Below, piece after piece: positions 30,341 through 39,326 of a stretch of DNA of 64,000 nucleotides. The DNA comes from Comamonas sp. (GTDB lineage: Bacteria > Pseudomonadota > Gammaproteobacteria > Burkholderiales > Burkholderiaceae_C). The stretch lies in contig JAJPEQ010000013.1 in assembly GCA_021166775.1 (NCBI GenBank), positions 1-64,000 on the forward strand, read 5' to 3'. The first letter of the stretch is position 1. The number at the start of each line of letters is the position of its first letter. The translations under genes and the position numbers were made by a program. Under the pieces are notes generated by a model, which searched no databases, was not told where the DNA came from, and was given only the letters and a program-made list of their open reading frames with translations.

Positions 30341-31141
30341 ATGGCCCCAACCCCTGAATCTGAAGACGAACTCGCCGGTACCGAGCAGCCTTTTGTCGAG
30401 CACCTGATGGAGCTGCGCGATCGGCTGCTCAAGGCCATCATCGCCGTGGGCGTGGCCGCGGGGGTGCTTTTCCTTTATCCCGGGCCGGGCGAGCTCTACG
30501 ATTTCCTCGCCGCGCCACTGGTGGCCCACCTGCCCCAGGGTGCGACGATGATCGCCACCTCGGTCATCTCGCCGTTCATGGTGCCGCTCAAGATTCTGTT
30601 GATGGCGGCATTTCTCGTCGCCTTGCCCGTTGTGCTCTATCAGGTGTGGGCCTTTATCGCGCCGGGCCTGTATTCGCACGAAAAGAGGATGGTGCTGCCG
30701 CTGGTGATCTCCAGCACCATCCTGTTTTTTCTCGGGGTGGCGTTTTGCTACTACTTCGTCTTCGGACGGGTGTTCACCTTCATTCAGAGTTTTGCGCCCA
30801 AGAGCATCACGGCCGCGCCGGACATCGAGGCCTACCTGAGTTTCGTGCTCACCATGTTCCTGGCGTTCGGCGTCACATTCGAGGTTCCCATCGCCGTGGT
30901 CGTCCTGGTGCGCCTGGGGCTGATCAGCGTCGAAAAGCTCAAGCACGTGCGTGGCTATTTCGTCGTGGGTTCGTTCATTGTGGCGGCCATCATCACGCCA
31001 CCGGACGTCGTCTCACAGCTCGCGCTGGCCATCCCTATGTGCCTGCTCTACGAGGTTGGTATCTGGTCCGCGCAGCTGCTGGTGCGCAAGACGACGCCGG
31101 CCGATGAGAAGACCGAAAGCGAAACCAGCACGCCCACCTGA
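30341..31141 (+). CDS. tatC: Twin-arginine translocase subunit TatC
   Basis: 266 residues with six membrane spans. N-terminal motif PFVEHLMELRDRLLKA holds the conserved glutamate and arginine used in twin-arginine recognition; FIAPGLYSHEKRMVLP and FGVTFEVPIAVVVL follow the family pattern. It ends six bases before the convergent DegS-like protease, with no visible terminator in between. Confidence 0.97.
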   Translation: MAPTPESEDELAGTEQPFVEHLMELRDRLLKAIIAVGVAAGVLFLYPGPGELYDFLAAPLVAHLPQGATMIATSVISPFMVPLKILLMAAFLVALPVVLYQVWAFIAPGLYSHEKRMVLPLVISSTILFFLGVAFCYYFVFGRVFTFIQSFAPKSITAAPDIEAYLSFVLTMFLAFGVTFEVPIAVVVLVRLGLISVEKLKHVRGYFVVGSFIVAAIITPPDVVSQLALAIPMCLLYEVGIWSAQLLVRKTTPADEKTESETSTPT

Positions 31142-31146
31142 GTCCG

Positions 31147-32292
31147 TCAGCGGCGTGGGGCCTGACGGGGCCGGGCGGCCGGGGCAATGGACAGTTGCAG
31201 TTCTTGGGCACCACGCTGCACCTGGAACTGCACCGCAACACCCGGCGTGAGCGCGGCCACAGCGGACAGCAACTGCGGCACCGTGCGCACCGATTTGCCG
31301 GCCACCTGCTTGACCACGTCTCCCGGCAGCATGCCGCCCGCGGCCGCAGGGCCGTCGTGCAGCACGCCGGTGATGATCACGCCCGCGTTCGTTTGCACAC
31401 CGAACGTCTGGGCCAGCTCGGGCGAGAGCTCGCTGGGCTCCACGCCGATCCAGCCGCGCGTCACGCGTCCGTCGCGCACGATGCTTTCCAGCACCTGTTT
31501 TGCCGTGGCGACGGGGATGGCGAAGCCTATGCCCATGCTGCCGCCCGAGCGTGAGTAGATCGCGGTGTTCACGCCCACCAGATTGCCGTGAATGTCCACC
31601 AGCGCGCCCCCCGAATTGCCGGGGTTGATCGCGGCATCGGTCTGGATGAAATTCTCGAACGTGTTGATGCCCAGTTCGTTGCGCCCCAGCGCCGAGACGA
31701 TCCCGCTCGTGACCGTCTGCCCGACGCCGAACGGGTTGCCAATGGCCAGGACGCGATCGCCCACCGCCAGCGTGTCCGAGCTGCCCAGCACGATCACGGG
31801 CAGCGCATCGAGCTTGATCTTCAGGATGGCGAGATCGGTCTCGGGATCGGTGCCGATCACGCGCGCCTCGGCGCGGCGGCTATCCGCCAGCGCCACTTCG
31901 ATCTCGTCGGCGCCTTCCACCACGTGGTTGTTGGTGAGGATGTAGCCGTCGGGACTGACGATGACGCCACTGCCCAAGGCCGTCTGCGACTGCGTGCCCT
32001 GGTCGCCGAAGAAGAAGCGAAACCACGGATCGTTGCTGCGTGGATCGCGCACTTCCTTGCTGGTCGTGATGCTCACCACGGCCGGCGATGCCTTGCGTGC
32101 CGCCGGGCTGAAACTCCCGGGCTCTGCTTCCCGGTCGGAGCCGGGTTGTTCGGGCGCTTCGTACAGCGTGATGCCCGCGGCAGTGCGCGTGGCAGTGCGC
32201 CCCAGCCAGCTCGGCTGCAGCGTTGCCACCACGAACCACGCCGCGACGCACACGGTGACGGCCTGGGAAAAGAGAAGCCACAAACGTTTCAT
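31147..32292 (-). CDS. DegS-like S1C serine protease
   Basis: 381 residues from ATG 32292 (a start at 32319 is also possible). One N-terminal membrane anchor (about 5-24), a trypsin-like domain with H123, D153 and S227 (TNNHVV, TDLAIL, GNSGGAL), and a single PDZ domain (about 275-365). One PDZ domain and an anchor fit the DegS/HhoB type that cuts anti-sigma factors or misfolded envelope proteins, rather than two-PDZ DegP. No RseA-like target is nearby. Convergent with tatC. Confidence 0.92.
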   Translation of the reverse strand: MKRLWLLFSQAVTVCVAAWFVVATLQPSWLGRTATRTAAGITLYEAPEQPGSDREAEPGSFSPAARKASPAVVSITTSKEVRDPRSNDPWFRFFFGDQGTQSQTALGSGVIVSPDGYILTNNHVVEGADEIEVALADSRRAEARVIGTDPETDLAILKIKLDALPVIVLGSSDTLAVGDRVLAIGNPFGVGQTVTSGIVSALGRNELGINTFENFIQTDAAINPGNSGGALVDIHGNLVGVNTAIYSRSGGSMGIGFAIPVATAKQVLESIVRDGRVTRGWIGVEPSELSPELAQTFGVQTNAGVIITGVLHDGPAAAGGMLPGDVVKQVAGKSVRTVPQLLSAVAALTPGVAVQFQVQRGAQELQLSIAPAARPRQAPRR

Positions 32293-32350
32293 GAACCAAT
32301 CCGGGGAAGAGGGTGCCATTGTCGCGTGTTTACGCAGGCAAAATGCGGGC

Positions 32351-33103
32351 ATGGCGATCGATCGACATGAACTGCTGGCGCATCTGGATGCGCTGCTGCA
32401 GCCTGAACGCTTCAGGGACTACGGCCCCAACGGCCTGCAGGTGGAGGGCAAGCCCGGCGTGCAGCGCATCGTCAGCGGCGTGACGGCGAGCCGGGCGCTG
32501 ATCGATGCAGCGATCGAGGCGGGTGCGGATGCCGTCTTCGTGCACCATGGGTTGTTCTGGCGAGGTCAGGATGGCCGCATCGTTGGCTGGCTGAAACAGC
32601 GTGTGCAGCGCCTGCTGGCACACGACATCAATCTGTTTGCCTATCACTTGCCGCTCGATGCGCATCCGACACTGGGCAACAATGCGCAGCTGGCCCGCAG
32701 GTTTGGCTGGGAGGTGGATGCCCATTTCGGCGAGCAGGATCTGGGGTGCGTGGGCGCGGCGGACTATGCCGGTGCGCAGGCACTCGCCGCCGATGTGCAG
32801 GCGGTGCTCGGTCGTGCCGTGACGCTGGCGGCGCCGGATGCGCCACGCCCCATACGCCGGGTGGCGTGGTGCAGTGGCGGGGCGCAGAGTTATTTCGAAT
32901 CGGCGATCGCTGCGGGCGCCGATGCCTTCGTGACCGGTGAAATTTCCGAGCCCCAGGCGCATCTGGCGCGCGAGATGGGGGTGGCTTTCATCGCCGCCGG
33001 GCACCACGCGACCGAGCGCTATGGCGCTCCCGCCGTGGCCGCGCATGTGGCCGATGCGCTGGGTCTGGAGCATCAGTTCATCGATATCGACAACCCGGCT
33101 TGA
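32351..33103 (+). CDS. Nif3-like dinuclear metal protein
   Basis: 250 residues of the NIF3/DUF34 family, sometimes annotated as GTP cyclohydrolase 1 type 2, though that activity is poorly supported for most members. Metal-binding motifs: DAVFVHHGLFW and the C-terminal AAGHHATERYG. GEISEPQ is also conserved. It is divergent from the protease gene with about 58 bases between, and pdxA follows 19 bases after its stop. Confidence 0.92.
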   Translation: MAIDRHELLAHLDALLQPERFRDYGPNGLQVEGKPGVQRIVSGVTASRALIDAAIEAGADAVFVHHGLFWRGQDGRIVGWLKQRVQRLLAHDINLFAYHLPLDAHPTLGNNAQLARRFGWEVDAHFGEQDLGCVGAADYAGAQALAADVQAVLGRAVTLAAPDAPRPIRRVAWCSGGAQSYFESAIAAGADAFVTGEISEPQAHLAREMGVAFIAAGHHATERYGAPAVAAHVADALGLEHQFIDIDNPA

Positions 33104-33122
33104 ATGGACCAGAGGTCATTGC

Positions 33123-34157
33123 GTGCTTCCCATTGCCATTACCCAGGGGGATCCGGCCGGCATCGGCCCGGAAATCGTCGCGAAGGCCTTTCGTGATGCA
33201 CCCGATCTGCTGCGGGGCTGTTTTGCAGTCGGGGATCTGGCGACCCTGCGCCGCGCTGCGCGCTGCGTCGTGGAGCCTGGAGAGCCGATATTGCCTGTGG
33301 CGCAGCTGACGTCGCTTGACGAGGTGCAGCGGCTGCCTTTGCGCTGCCTGCCCGTCTGGCCGCTGGCGGGGCTGAACGGGCCGGCCCCTTATGGCGTGGT
33401 CAGCGGCAAGGCCGGGCAGGATGCGGCAGCCTGCGTCGTATGGGCTGCGCGGTCGGCCTTGCGCGGCGAGGTTGCGGCGCTGGTCACCGCTCCGCTGCAC
33501 AAGGAAGCCCTGTCGATGGCGGGCGTGCCGTTTCCCGGTCATACCGAACTGTTGCAGGCGGAGGCCGCGCGCCATGGCGGCGTCGATGTCCGGCGAATGC
33601 CGGTGCGCATGATGCTCGCCAACGATGAATTGCGCACCGTGCTGGTCAGCATCCATGTGGCCCTGCGCGAGGCCATCGACGCGGTAACGCACGAGAACGT
33701 CCTGCAGACCCTGCTGACCACCCACGAGGCGCTGGGCAGGATGCTGGGGCGCGCGCCGCGCATCGCGGTGGCGGGGCTCAATCCGCACGCAGGGGAAGGA
33801 GGGCTGTTCGGCCGCGAAGAAATCGATGTCATCGCCCCCGCCATCGCCCAGGCGCGCGCGCAGGGTGTCGATGCCCATGGCCCTTTCGCGCCCGACACGG
33901 TCTTCATGCGTGCGCGCTCCAGCGCCCTGCGCCAGGGCGAGTTCGACGTCGTGGTGGCCATGTACCACGACCAGGGGCTGATTCCCGTGAAGTACCTGGG
34001 GGTGGACCAAGGCGTGAACGTGACGCTGGGTCTGCCGCTGGTGCGCACCAGTCCCGATCACGGCACGGCCTTCGACATCGCAGGCCGCGGCATGGCCGAC
34101 GCCAGCAGCCTGATCCGTGCCGTGCGGATGGCCAAGGCGCTGAGCGGCGGTCGCTGA
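33123..34157 (+). CDS. pdxA: 4-hydroxythreonine-4-phosphate dehydrogenase
   Basis: 344 residues. NAD-dependent oxidation of 4-phosphohydroxythreonine in vitamin B6 synthesis. N-terminus LPIAITQGDPAGIGPEI is diagnostic; zinc ligands come from FPGHTELLQ, the internal SIHVALREAI and MYHDQGLIPVKYLG. GTG at 33123 was chosen because AGAGG lies seven bases upstream and the family N-terminus starts there. It may share a transcript with the Nif3-like gene. Confidence 0.94.
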   Translation: MLPIAITQGDPAGIGPEIVAKAFRDAPDLLRGCFAVGDLATLRRAARCVVEPGEPILPVAQLTSLDEVQRLPLRCLPVWPLAGLNGPAPYGVVSGKAGQDAAACVVWAARSALRGEVAALVTAPLHKEALSMAGVPFPGHTELLQAEAARHGGVDVRRMPVRMMLANDELRTVLVSIHVALREAIDAVTHENVLQTLLTTHEALGRMLGRAPRIAVAGLNPHAGEGGLFGREEIDVIAPAIAQARAQGVDAHGPFAPDTVFMRARSSALRQGEFDVVVAMYHDQGLIPVKYLGVDQGVNVTLGLPLVRTSPDHGTAFDIAGRGMADASSLIRAVRMAKALSGGR

Positions 34158-34168
34158 GCGCGAGCGGG

Positions 34169-34591
34169 TCAGCCCTTCCTGAGACTGTCCCTGATCTCAC
34201 GCAGCAGCACGACGTCTTCCGGTGTGGGCGCGGGCTCCGCGGGCGCCGCAGGGGCGTCCTTCTTCAAGCGGTTGATCTGCTTGACCATCATGAAGATGAT
34301 GAAGGCCAGGATGATGAAGTTCACGAGAATCGTGATGAAGTTGCCGTAAGCGAAAACGGCGCCGGTTTTTTTTGCTTCTGCCAGCGTCAACCCCGCCGCC
34401 TGCCCGGCCAGCGGGATGTAGTAGCTGGAAAAATCCAGCCCGCCGATGAGCTTGCCGACGAGCGGCATCACGAGGTCGCCAACGATCGAGTCGACGATCT
34501 TGCCGAATGCGGCGCCTATGATCACGCCCACCGCCAGATCGATGGCGTTGCCCTTGACGGCGAATTCCTTGAATTCCTGCATCATTGCCAT
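34169..34591 (-). CDS. mscL: Large-conductance mechanosensitive channel
   Basis: 140 residues. Stretch-gated pentameric channel that vents solutes in osmotic downshock. N-terminal amphipathic helix [19 protein letters not shown], the pore-lining TM1 ([24 protein letters not shown]), TM2 ([21 protein letters not shown]) and the C-terminal bundle [11 protein letters not shown] are all normal. ATG 34591 gives the canonical N-terminus. Divergent from petA with a 139-base gap. Confidence 0.97.
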   Translation of the reverse strand: MAMMQEFKEFAVKGNAIDLAVGVIIGAAFGKIVDSIVGDLVMPLVGKLIGGLDFSSYYIPLAGQAAGLTLAEAKKTGAVFAYGNFITILVNFIILAFIIFMMVKQINRLKKDAPAAPAEPAPTPEDVVLLREIRDSLRKG

Positions 34592-34653
34592 GGTGTGTTT
34601 CCCTTGTGGTCGATCAACAGGTGACAGTATCGCGCGTGTCGGGGCGGCTGCAT

Positions 34654-34686
34654 ATGCGCCGCAGGCGCATGTGCGTCCGCTACAAT
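34654..34686 (+). promoter_or_regulatory. petA promoter with overlapping palindrome
   Basis: A -10-like TACAAT at 34681-34686 lies 45 bases before the petA ATG. In place of a recognisable -35 box there is a perfect 7-bp inverted repeat, ATGCGCC gca GGCGCAT (34654-34670), extendable to 10 of 11 pairs. Such a layout suggests an operator or activator site over the -35 region of the bc1 operon. Inferred from sequence only. Confidence 0.45.
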
Positions 34687-34730
34687 TTGCGGTTGACCGT
34701 CTCGCTGACTGACGCATAGCAAGGATCCCC

Positions 34731-35333
34731 ATGAGTGATACACCGATCGACTCCAGCAAGCGCAACTGGCTGATCGCGACCAGTTGTGCCGGCGCGGTGG
34801 GTGGCGTGGCCACAGCCGTACCTTTCGTGAGTAGTTTTGAACCCTCCGAGAAGGCCAAGGCTGCGGGTGCGCCGGTTGAGGTGGACATTTCCAGTATCAA
34901 GGAAGGTGAGCAGGTCACCGTTGAATGGCGCGGCAAACCAGTGTGGATCGTTCGGCGCACCAAGGAGGAAGTGGCTGCGCTGGCCAAGCACGACAGCGAG
35001 CTGGCAGACCCGCAATCCAAGCGCCACCCGGATGAATTCACGCCCGCCTATGCGCGCAACGAATGGCGTTCGATCAAACCCGAGATTCTGGTGGTCATCG
35101 GCATCTGCCCGCACCTGGGGTGCTCGCCCACGCAGAAATTCACCACCGGCGCGCAGCCCTCGCTGCCCAATGATTGGCCGGGTGGTTGGCTGTGCCCCTG
35201 CCACGGCTCGACCTTCGACCTTGCGGGCCGTGTCTTCAAGAACAAGCCGTCGCCCGACAATCTGCCGGTGCCCCCACACATGTACCTGTCCGACACCAAG
35301 CTGCTGATTGGCGACGACACGAAGAAGGCTTGA
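34731..35333 (+). CDS. petA: Ubiquinol-cytochrome c reductase, Rieske subunit
   Basis: 200 residues. Carries the 2Fe-2S cluster of complex bc1: ligands in CPHLGCSP and CPCHGSTFD. The N-terminus has [18 protein letters not shown], a membrane anchor in the style of a Tat-dependent Rieske protein, although the twin arginine is replaced by KR. The start was set at the first ATG after the promoter. First of petABC. Confidence 0.96.
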   Translation: MSDTPIDSSKRNWLIATSCAGAVGGVATAVPFVSSFEPSEKAKAAGAPVEVDISSIKEGEQVTVEWRGKPVWIVRRTKEEVAALAKHDSELADPQSKRHPDEFTPAYARNEWRSIKPEILVVIGICPHLGCSPTQKFTTGAQPSLPNDWPGGWLCPCHGSTFDLAGRVFKNKPSPDNLPVPPHMYLSDTKLLIGDDTKKA

Positions 35334-35343
35334 AGGAAATCAC

Positions 35344-36765
35344 ATGGCTGCCTACCGCGAATTCAAGCAGATATCACCCAATGCTTCGGCCACGGCCAAG
35401 CTCACCAATTGGCTGGAGAACCGCTTTCCGACGGCGTTTGACGCCTACCGGGTCCACATGTCGGAGTACTACGCTCCGAAGAACTTCAACTTCTGGTACA
35501 TCTTCGGCTCGTTGGCCCTCTTGGTGCTGGTGATCCAGATCGTCACCGGCATCTTCCTCGTGATGCACTACAAGCCCGACGCCGCCAAGGCCTTCGAGTC
35601 GGTCGAGTACATCATGCGCGACGTGCCCTGGGGCTGGCTGGTTCGTTACATGCACTCGACGGGCGCTTCCGCCTTCTTCGTGGTGGTGTATCTGCACATG
35701 TTCCGCGGGCTGCTGTATGGCAGCTACCGCAAGCCGCGCGAGCTGGTCTGGCTGTTTGGCTGCGCCATTTTCCTGGCGTTGATGGCCGAGGCCTTCATGG
35801 GCTACCTGCTGCCCTGGGGTCAGATGTCGTACTGGGGCGCGCAGGTGATCGTGAACCTGTTCTCCGCGATTCCGTTCATCGGGCCCGATCTGTCCATCTT
35901 CATTCGCGGCGACTACGTGGTGAGCGATGCCACGCTCAACCGCTTCTTCAGCTTTCACGTGATTGCCGTGCCGCTGGTGCTGCTGGGCCTCGTGGTGGCG
36001 CACCTGCTGGCACTGCATGACGTCGGCTCCAACAACCCCGATGGCATCGAGATCAAGGGCCCGGGCAAACCCGTGGACGAGAAGGGCCATCCACTCGATG
36101 GCGTGCCTTTCCACCCGTACTACACGGTGCACGACATCTTTGGCGTGTCGGTCTTCCTGTTCGTGTTCTCGGCCATCGTGTTCCTGGCGCCCGAGATGGG
36201 CGGCTACTTCCTGGAAGCCAACAACTTCATCCCGGCAGATCAGCTCAAGACGCCGACGCATATCGCGCCGGTGTGGTATTTCACGCCGTTTTACTCCATG
36301 CTGCGCGCGGTCACCAGCGAGATGATGTACGCGCTCATCGCCTGCGTGGTGCTGGGCACGGGGTATGGCGTGTTCAAGGCGAAGCTGGCCGGGCTCGTCA
36401 AGGGCGTGATTCTGGTGGCGGGCATCATCGTGGTGGCGCTCATGCTCTCCATCGACGCCAAGTTCTGGGGCGTGGTCGCCATGGGTGGCGCGGTCATCAT
36501 CCTGTTCTTCCTGCCCTGGCTCGACTGCAGCCCGGCGCGTTCCATCCGCTACCGCCCGAGCTGGCACAAGTGGTTGTACGCGCTGTTCGTGGTGGTGTTT
36601 TTCGTGCTGGGATACCTTGGCATGCTGGCGCCGTTCCCGCTCGGCGAGCGCGTGTCGCAAGTCGGGACGCTCTTTTACTTTGGCTTCTTCCTGCTCATGC
36701 CGTGGTGGAGCCGACTGGGTGAGCCCAAGCCGGTACCCGATCGCGTGAATTTTGTAGCGCACTGA
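35344..36765 (+). CDS. petB: Cytochrome b of complex bc1
   Basis: 473 residues with at least eight main membrane spans plus an extra C-terminal hydrophobic region. Haem b ligands are in RYMHSTGAS and YLHMFRG for helix B, and FHVIAVP and VAHLLALH for helix D. The quinol-site tetrad that is PEWY in mitochondria reads PVWY here (APVWYFTPFYSMLRA). ATG 35344 follows AAGGA. It lies 10 bases from petA and 9 bases from petC. Confidence 0.97.
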   Translation: MAAYREFKQISPNASATAKLTNWLENRFPTAFDAYRVHMSEYYAPKNFNFWYIFGSLALLVLVIQIVTGIFLVMHYKPDAAKAFESVEYIMRDVPWGWLVRYMHSTGASAFFVVVYLHMFRGLLYGSYRKPRELVWLFGCAIFLALMAEAFMGYLLPWGQMSYWGAQVIVNLFSAIPFIGPDLSIFIRGDYVVSDATLNRFFSFHVIAVPLVLLGLVVAHLLALHDVGSNNPDGIEIKGPGKPVDEKGHPLDGVPFHPYYTVHDIFGVSVFLFVFSAIVFLAPEMGGYFLEANNFIPADQLKTPTHIAPVWYFTPFYSMLRAVTSEMMYALIACVVLGTGYGVFKAKLAGLVKGVILVAGIIVVALMLSIDAKFWGVVAMGGAVIILFFLPWLDCSPARSIRYRPSWHKWLYALFVVVFFVLGYLGMLAPFPLGERVSQVGTLFYFGFFLLMPWWSRLGEPKPVPDRVNFVAH

Positions 36766-36774
36766 GCCGGAGTC

Positions 36775-37536
36775 ATGACAATGAAAAAAATTCTTCTTGC
36801 CCTGATGATGGGTCTTGGGTTGGTGGCGGGTGTTCAAGCCGCCGGCGGCGGCTTTCCGTTGGACAAGGCGCCCGTCAACGTGACGGACAACGTCTCGCTG
36901 CAGCGCGGTGCGCGCACTTTTGTCAATTACTGCCTGAGCTGCCATTCGGCCGCATATATGCGCTACAACCGGCTCACCGACATCGGTCTCACCGAAAAGC
37001 AGATCAAGGACAACCTCCTGATCACGACCGACAAGGTGGGTGAAACCATGAAGGCAGCGATCAACCCCAAGGAAGCCAAGGCCTGGTTTGGTGGCGTTCC
37101 GCCCGATCTGACCGTGATTGCGCGTTCTCGCGCAGGAAACGGTGGCAGTGGCGCCGACTACCTCTATACCTTCCTGCGCACTTTCTATGTGGACGATACC
37201 AAGGCCACAGGCTGGAACAACCTGGTGTTCCCCAGCGTGGCCATGCCGCACGTGCTTTGGCAGCTGCAGGGCGAGCGCAAGGCCGTGTTCGAGGAAGTCG
37301 AGAGCCATGGCGAGAAGGTGCAGAAGTTCAAGGGCTGGGAGCAGATTTCGCCTGGAACGCAGAGCGCCGCCGAGTTTGATCGGACGGTGGGTGACCTCGT
37401 CAATTACCTGCAGTGGATGGGTGAACCCGCACAGAAGACCCGTGTGCGCGTTGGCGTCTGGGTGCTGATGTTCATCTCGATCTTCATGTTGATCGCGTGG
37501 CGCCTGAATGCTTCGTATTGGAAAGACGTGAAATAA
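36775..37536 (+). CDS. petC: Cytochrome c1 of complex bc1
   Basis: 253 residues (ATG 36775; a second ATG two codons on is equally likely). Signal peptide MKKILLALMMGLGLVAGVQA, one haem c site CLSCH in VNYCLSCHSAAYMRY, and the C-terminal anchor VWVLMFISIFMLIAWRLNASYWKDV. The axial methionine is probably in FPSVAMPHVLW. Last of petABC and followed by an intrinsic terminator. Confidence 0.96.
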   Translation: MTMKKILLALMMGLGLVAGVQAAGGGFPLDKAPVNVTDNVSLQRGARTFVNYCLSCHSAAYMRYNRLTDIGLTEKQIKDNLLITTDKVGETMKAAINPKEAKAWFGGVPPDLTVIARSRAGNGGSGADYLYTFLRTFYVDDTKATGWNNLVFPSVAMPHVLWQLQGERKAVFEEVESHGEKVQKFKGWEQISPGTQSAAEFDRTVGDLVNYLQWMGEPAQKTRVRVGVWVLMFISIFMLIAWRLNASYWKDVK

Positions 37537-37579
37537 GACGTGCGGTGGCACCCTTGCCGGGGTGCATCGTTTGCATACG

Positions 37580-37617
37580 GAGTGGGTGCCGGTTGCGTGC
37601 CCACTCTTTTGATTTTT
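37580..37617 (+). terminator. Intrinsic terminator after petC
   Basis: 7-bp stem GAGTGGG (37580-37586) with CCCACTC (37600-37606), then TTTTGATTTTT. A second small hairpin (GCACCC with GGGTGC) lies just before it. It separates the pet operon from sspA. Confidence 0.8.
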
Positions 37618-37631
37618 GAGGAGCTGCCCGC

Positions 37632-38243
37632 ATGATGGTGCTTTATTCGGGAACGACGTGCCCGTTCTCACATCGTTGCCGTTTCGTCCTGTTTGAAAAG
37701 GGCATGGATTTCGAGATTCGTGATGTGGATCTCTACAACAAGCCGGAAGACATCAGCGTCATGAATCCGTACGGCCAGGTGCCCATCCTGGTCGAGCGCG
37801 ATCTCATCTTGTACGAGTCGAACATCATCAACGAGTACATCGATGAGCGTTTTCCGCACCCGCAGCTGATGCCCGGTGACCCGGTGGACCGCGCGCGCGT
37901 GCGTCTGTTCCTGCTCAACTTCGAGAAGGAGCTGTTCGTTCACGTGAACACGCTCGAATCGCGTGCCGCCAAGGGCAACGAGAAGGCGCTGGAAAAGGCG
38001 CGTGGCCACATTCGCGACCGGCTCACCCAGCTTGCCCCCGTGTTCCTCAAGAACAAGTACATGCTGGGCGACGGCTTTTCCATGCTGGACGTGGCGATCG
38101 CTCCGCTGCTCTGGCGGCTGGATTACTACGGCATCGAGTTGTCACGCAATGCGGCGCCTCTGCTCAAGTATGCGGAACGCGTATTTTCACGCCCAGCCTA
38201 CATCGAGGCTCTGACACCTTCCGAAAAGGTCATGCGCAAATAG
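37632..38243 (+). CDS. sspA: Stringent starvation protein A
   Basis: 203 residues. Glutathione-S-transferase fold protein that binds RNA polymerase. The N-terminal thioredoxin-like part MVLYSGTTCPFSHRCRFVLFEKG and NPYGQVPILVERDLILYESNIINEYIDERFPHPQLMPGDP (in part) are diagnostic of SspA. The catalytic GST residues are not conserved, as expected. It is followed 28 bases later by sspB. Confidence 0.96.
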   Translation: MMVLYSGTTCPFSHRCRFVLFEKGMDFEIRDVDLYNKPEDISVMNPYGQVPILVERDLILYESNIINEYIDERFPHPQLMPGDPVDRARVRLFLLNFEKELFVHVNTLESRAAKGNEKALEKARGHIRDRLTQLAPVFLKNKYMLGDGFSMLDVAIAPLLWRLDYYGIELSRNAAPLLKYAERVFSRPAYIEALTPSEKVMRK

Positions 38244-38271
38244 GCGTGGCCAGGTTTTGGCGAGCAATGGC

Positions 38272-38772
38272 ATGGATGCGCAACCGACAGGAATTTCCAC
38301 TCGTCCATATCTGCTTCGTGCGCTGCATGAGTGGTGCTCGGACAGCGGGCTGACGCCTTATATCGTGGTGCGCGTGGACGACACAGTTCACGTGCCGCGC
38401 GAATACGTGAGCAATGGCGAGATCGTGCTCAATGTGAGCGACGAAGCCACCAGCGCGCTGCAGATTTCCAACGAATTCATCCTCTTCCAAGCGCGCTTTG
38501 GTGGGCGGTCGCGGGATATTTCGATACCCATCGGCCGTGTGGTTGCGATCTACGCGCGCGAAAATGGCCAAGGCATGGCGTTTCCGGTGGAGGAAGCGCA
38601 GCCACCGCTCGCGGCGATGCCGCAGGCACAATCCCAGACCTCCGGGGAGGGGGGAGGCATCGGTTTGAAGTCGGTCAAGGACTCCGCCAAACCCGTGGAC
38701 TCTGCCCGTCGGACACCTCCTGAGGGGTCGGGCCCCAAAGGGCGCAAGCCGACGCTCAAACGAATCAAATAG
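38272..38772 (+). CDS. sspB: ClpXP adaptor SspB
   Basis: 166 residues. Adaptor that tethers ssrA-tagged proteins to ClpX. The substrate-binding domain (about 5-110) is recognised from RPYLLRALHEWCSDSGLTPYIVV and NEFILFQARFGGRSRDISIPI; a Pro/Gly-rich linker ends in a basic ClpX-binding tail. ATG 38272 was chosen; an in-frame TTG 15 bases earlier is possible. It follows sspA as usual. Confidence 0.94.
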   Translation: MDAQPTGISTRPYLLRALHEWCSDSGLTPYIVVRVDDTVHVPREYVSNGEIVLNVSDEATSALQISNEFILFQARFGGRSRDISIPIGRVVAIYARENGQGMAFPVEEAQPPLAAMPQAQSQTSGEGGGIGLKSVKDSAKPVDSARRTPPEGSGPKGRKPTLKRIK

Positions 38773-38810
38773 CGTGTTTCGTGGTGAGTTCCGCACCGGC
38801 ATGGGCTGGG

Positions 38811-38816
38811 TAGAAT
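38811..38816 (+). promoter_or_regulatory. Likely -10 box of tRNA-Thr
   Basis: TAGAAT 11 bases before the first base of the tRNA. No good -35 hexamer is seen, so only the -10 is proposed. Confidence 0.4.
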
Positions 38817-38826
38817 TGCGCCCCTT

Positions 38827-38902
38827 GCCGGTTTAGCTCAGTTGGTAGAGCACCCGCCTTGTAAGCGGAAGGTCGTCAGTTCAAATCCGACAACCGGCAC
38901 CA
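38827..38902 (+). tRNA. tRNA-Thr (anticodon UGU)
   Basis: 76 bases including an encoded CCA. Acceptor stem gccggtt pairs with aaccggc; D-arm agctcagttggtagagc; anticodon loop cTTGTaa with TGT at 38860-38862; T-arm gttcaaatc. Decodes ACA and other ACN codons. It stands between sspB and a minus-strand DciA-like gene. Confidence 0.97.
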
Positions 38903-38988
38903 TCACCGTCCTGGGCACGTGGCTTGACGCCCAGCCTCTGTCGAGCCCAGGGTTGGGTGCGCGACCGGTAGCCCGTTTGCGGCAAGGG

Positions 38989-39291
38989 TCAGCAGGTTTG
39001 AATTTTGAGTCGAATCGCGTTAACCTCCCACCCTCGGTTTTTCAGGTGAGTAATGAACGCGGGGGTGAGCTGGCGCAGCTTGTTGGCGGCCGCGTTGCTG
39101 CGCACCAGCAGGCACCACGTGTCGCCCTGAATGGGGCCCGCCTGGACTTGCGAGTGCAGCGCCGCAGGCATGAGAGTCTGCAGTGCCTGCAGTCGCGCGT
39201 TGGATTCCTGGACCAGAGTCACCAGCCGTGCAAGTGCCGGAGCTTCCTGGCTTGCCTGTTCCAGGGAAATGGCATGGTGGCGGCGTTGCAC
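38989..39291 (-). CDS. DciA-like protein (DUF721)
   Basis: 100 residues. A short DUF721/DciA-type protein, with the family pattern ALHSQVQAGPIQGDTWCLLVRSNAAANKLRQL toward the C-terminal half. DciA helps load the replicative helicase in bacteria lacking DnaC; whether this short version does so is unproven. It is divergent from the M23 peptidase with a 35-base gap, an arrangement that I recall as common next to secA in Comamonadaceae. Confidence 0.75.
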   Translation of the reverse strand: MQRRHHAISLEQASQEAPALARLVTLVQESNARLQALQTLMPAALHSQVQAGPIQGDTWCLLVRSNAAANKLRQLTPAFITHLKNRGWEVNAIRLKIQTC

Positions 39292-39326
39292 GGTACAGAA
39301 CGGTTGCTGTAGGGAGGTTGTGCATT

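Noticed and set aside
34731-35333. Rieske protein as a clear twin-arginine substrate.
   Set aside because: The position of the first arginine is lysine (SSKRNWL). Export through Tat is likely by family, but the motif itself is not canonical, so it is stated only as plausible.
35374-37671. A 765-codon open frame antisense to petB-petC.
   Set aside because: Same shadow effect; composition is His/Glu/Arg-rich, with no signal or domain.
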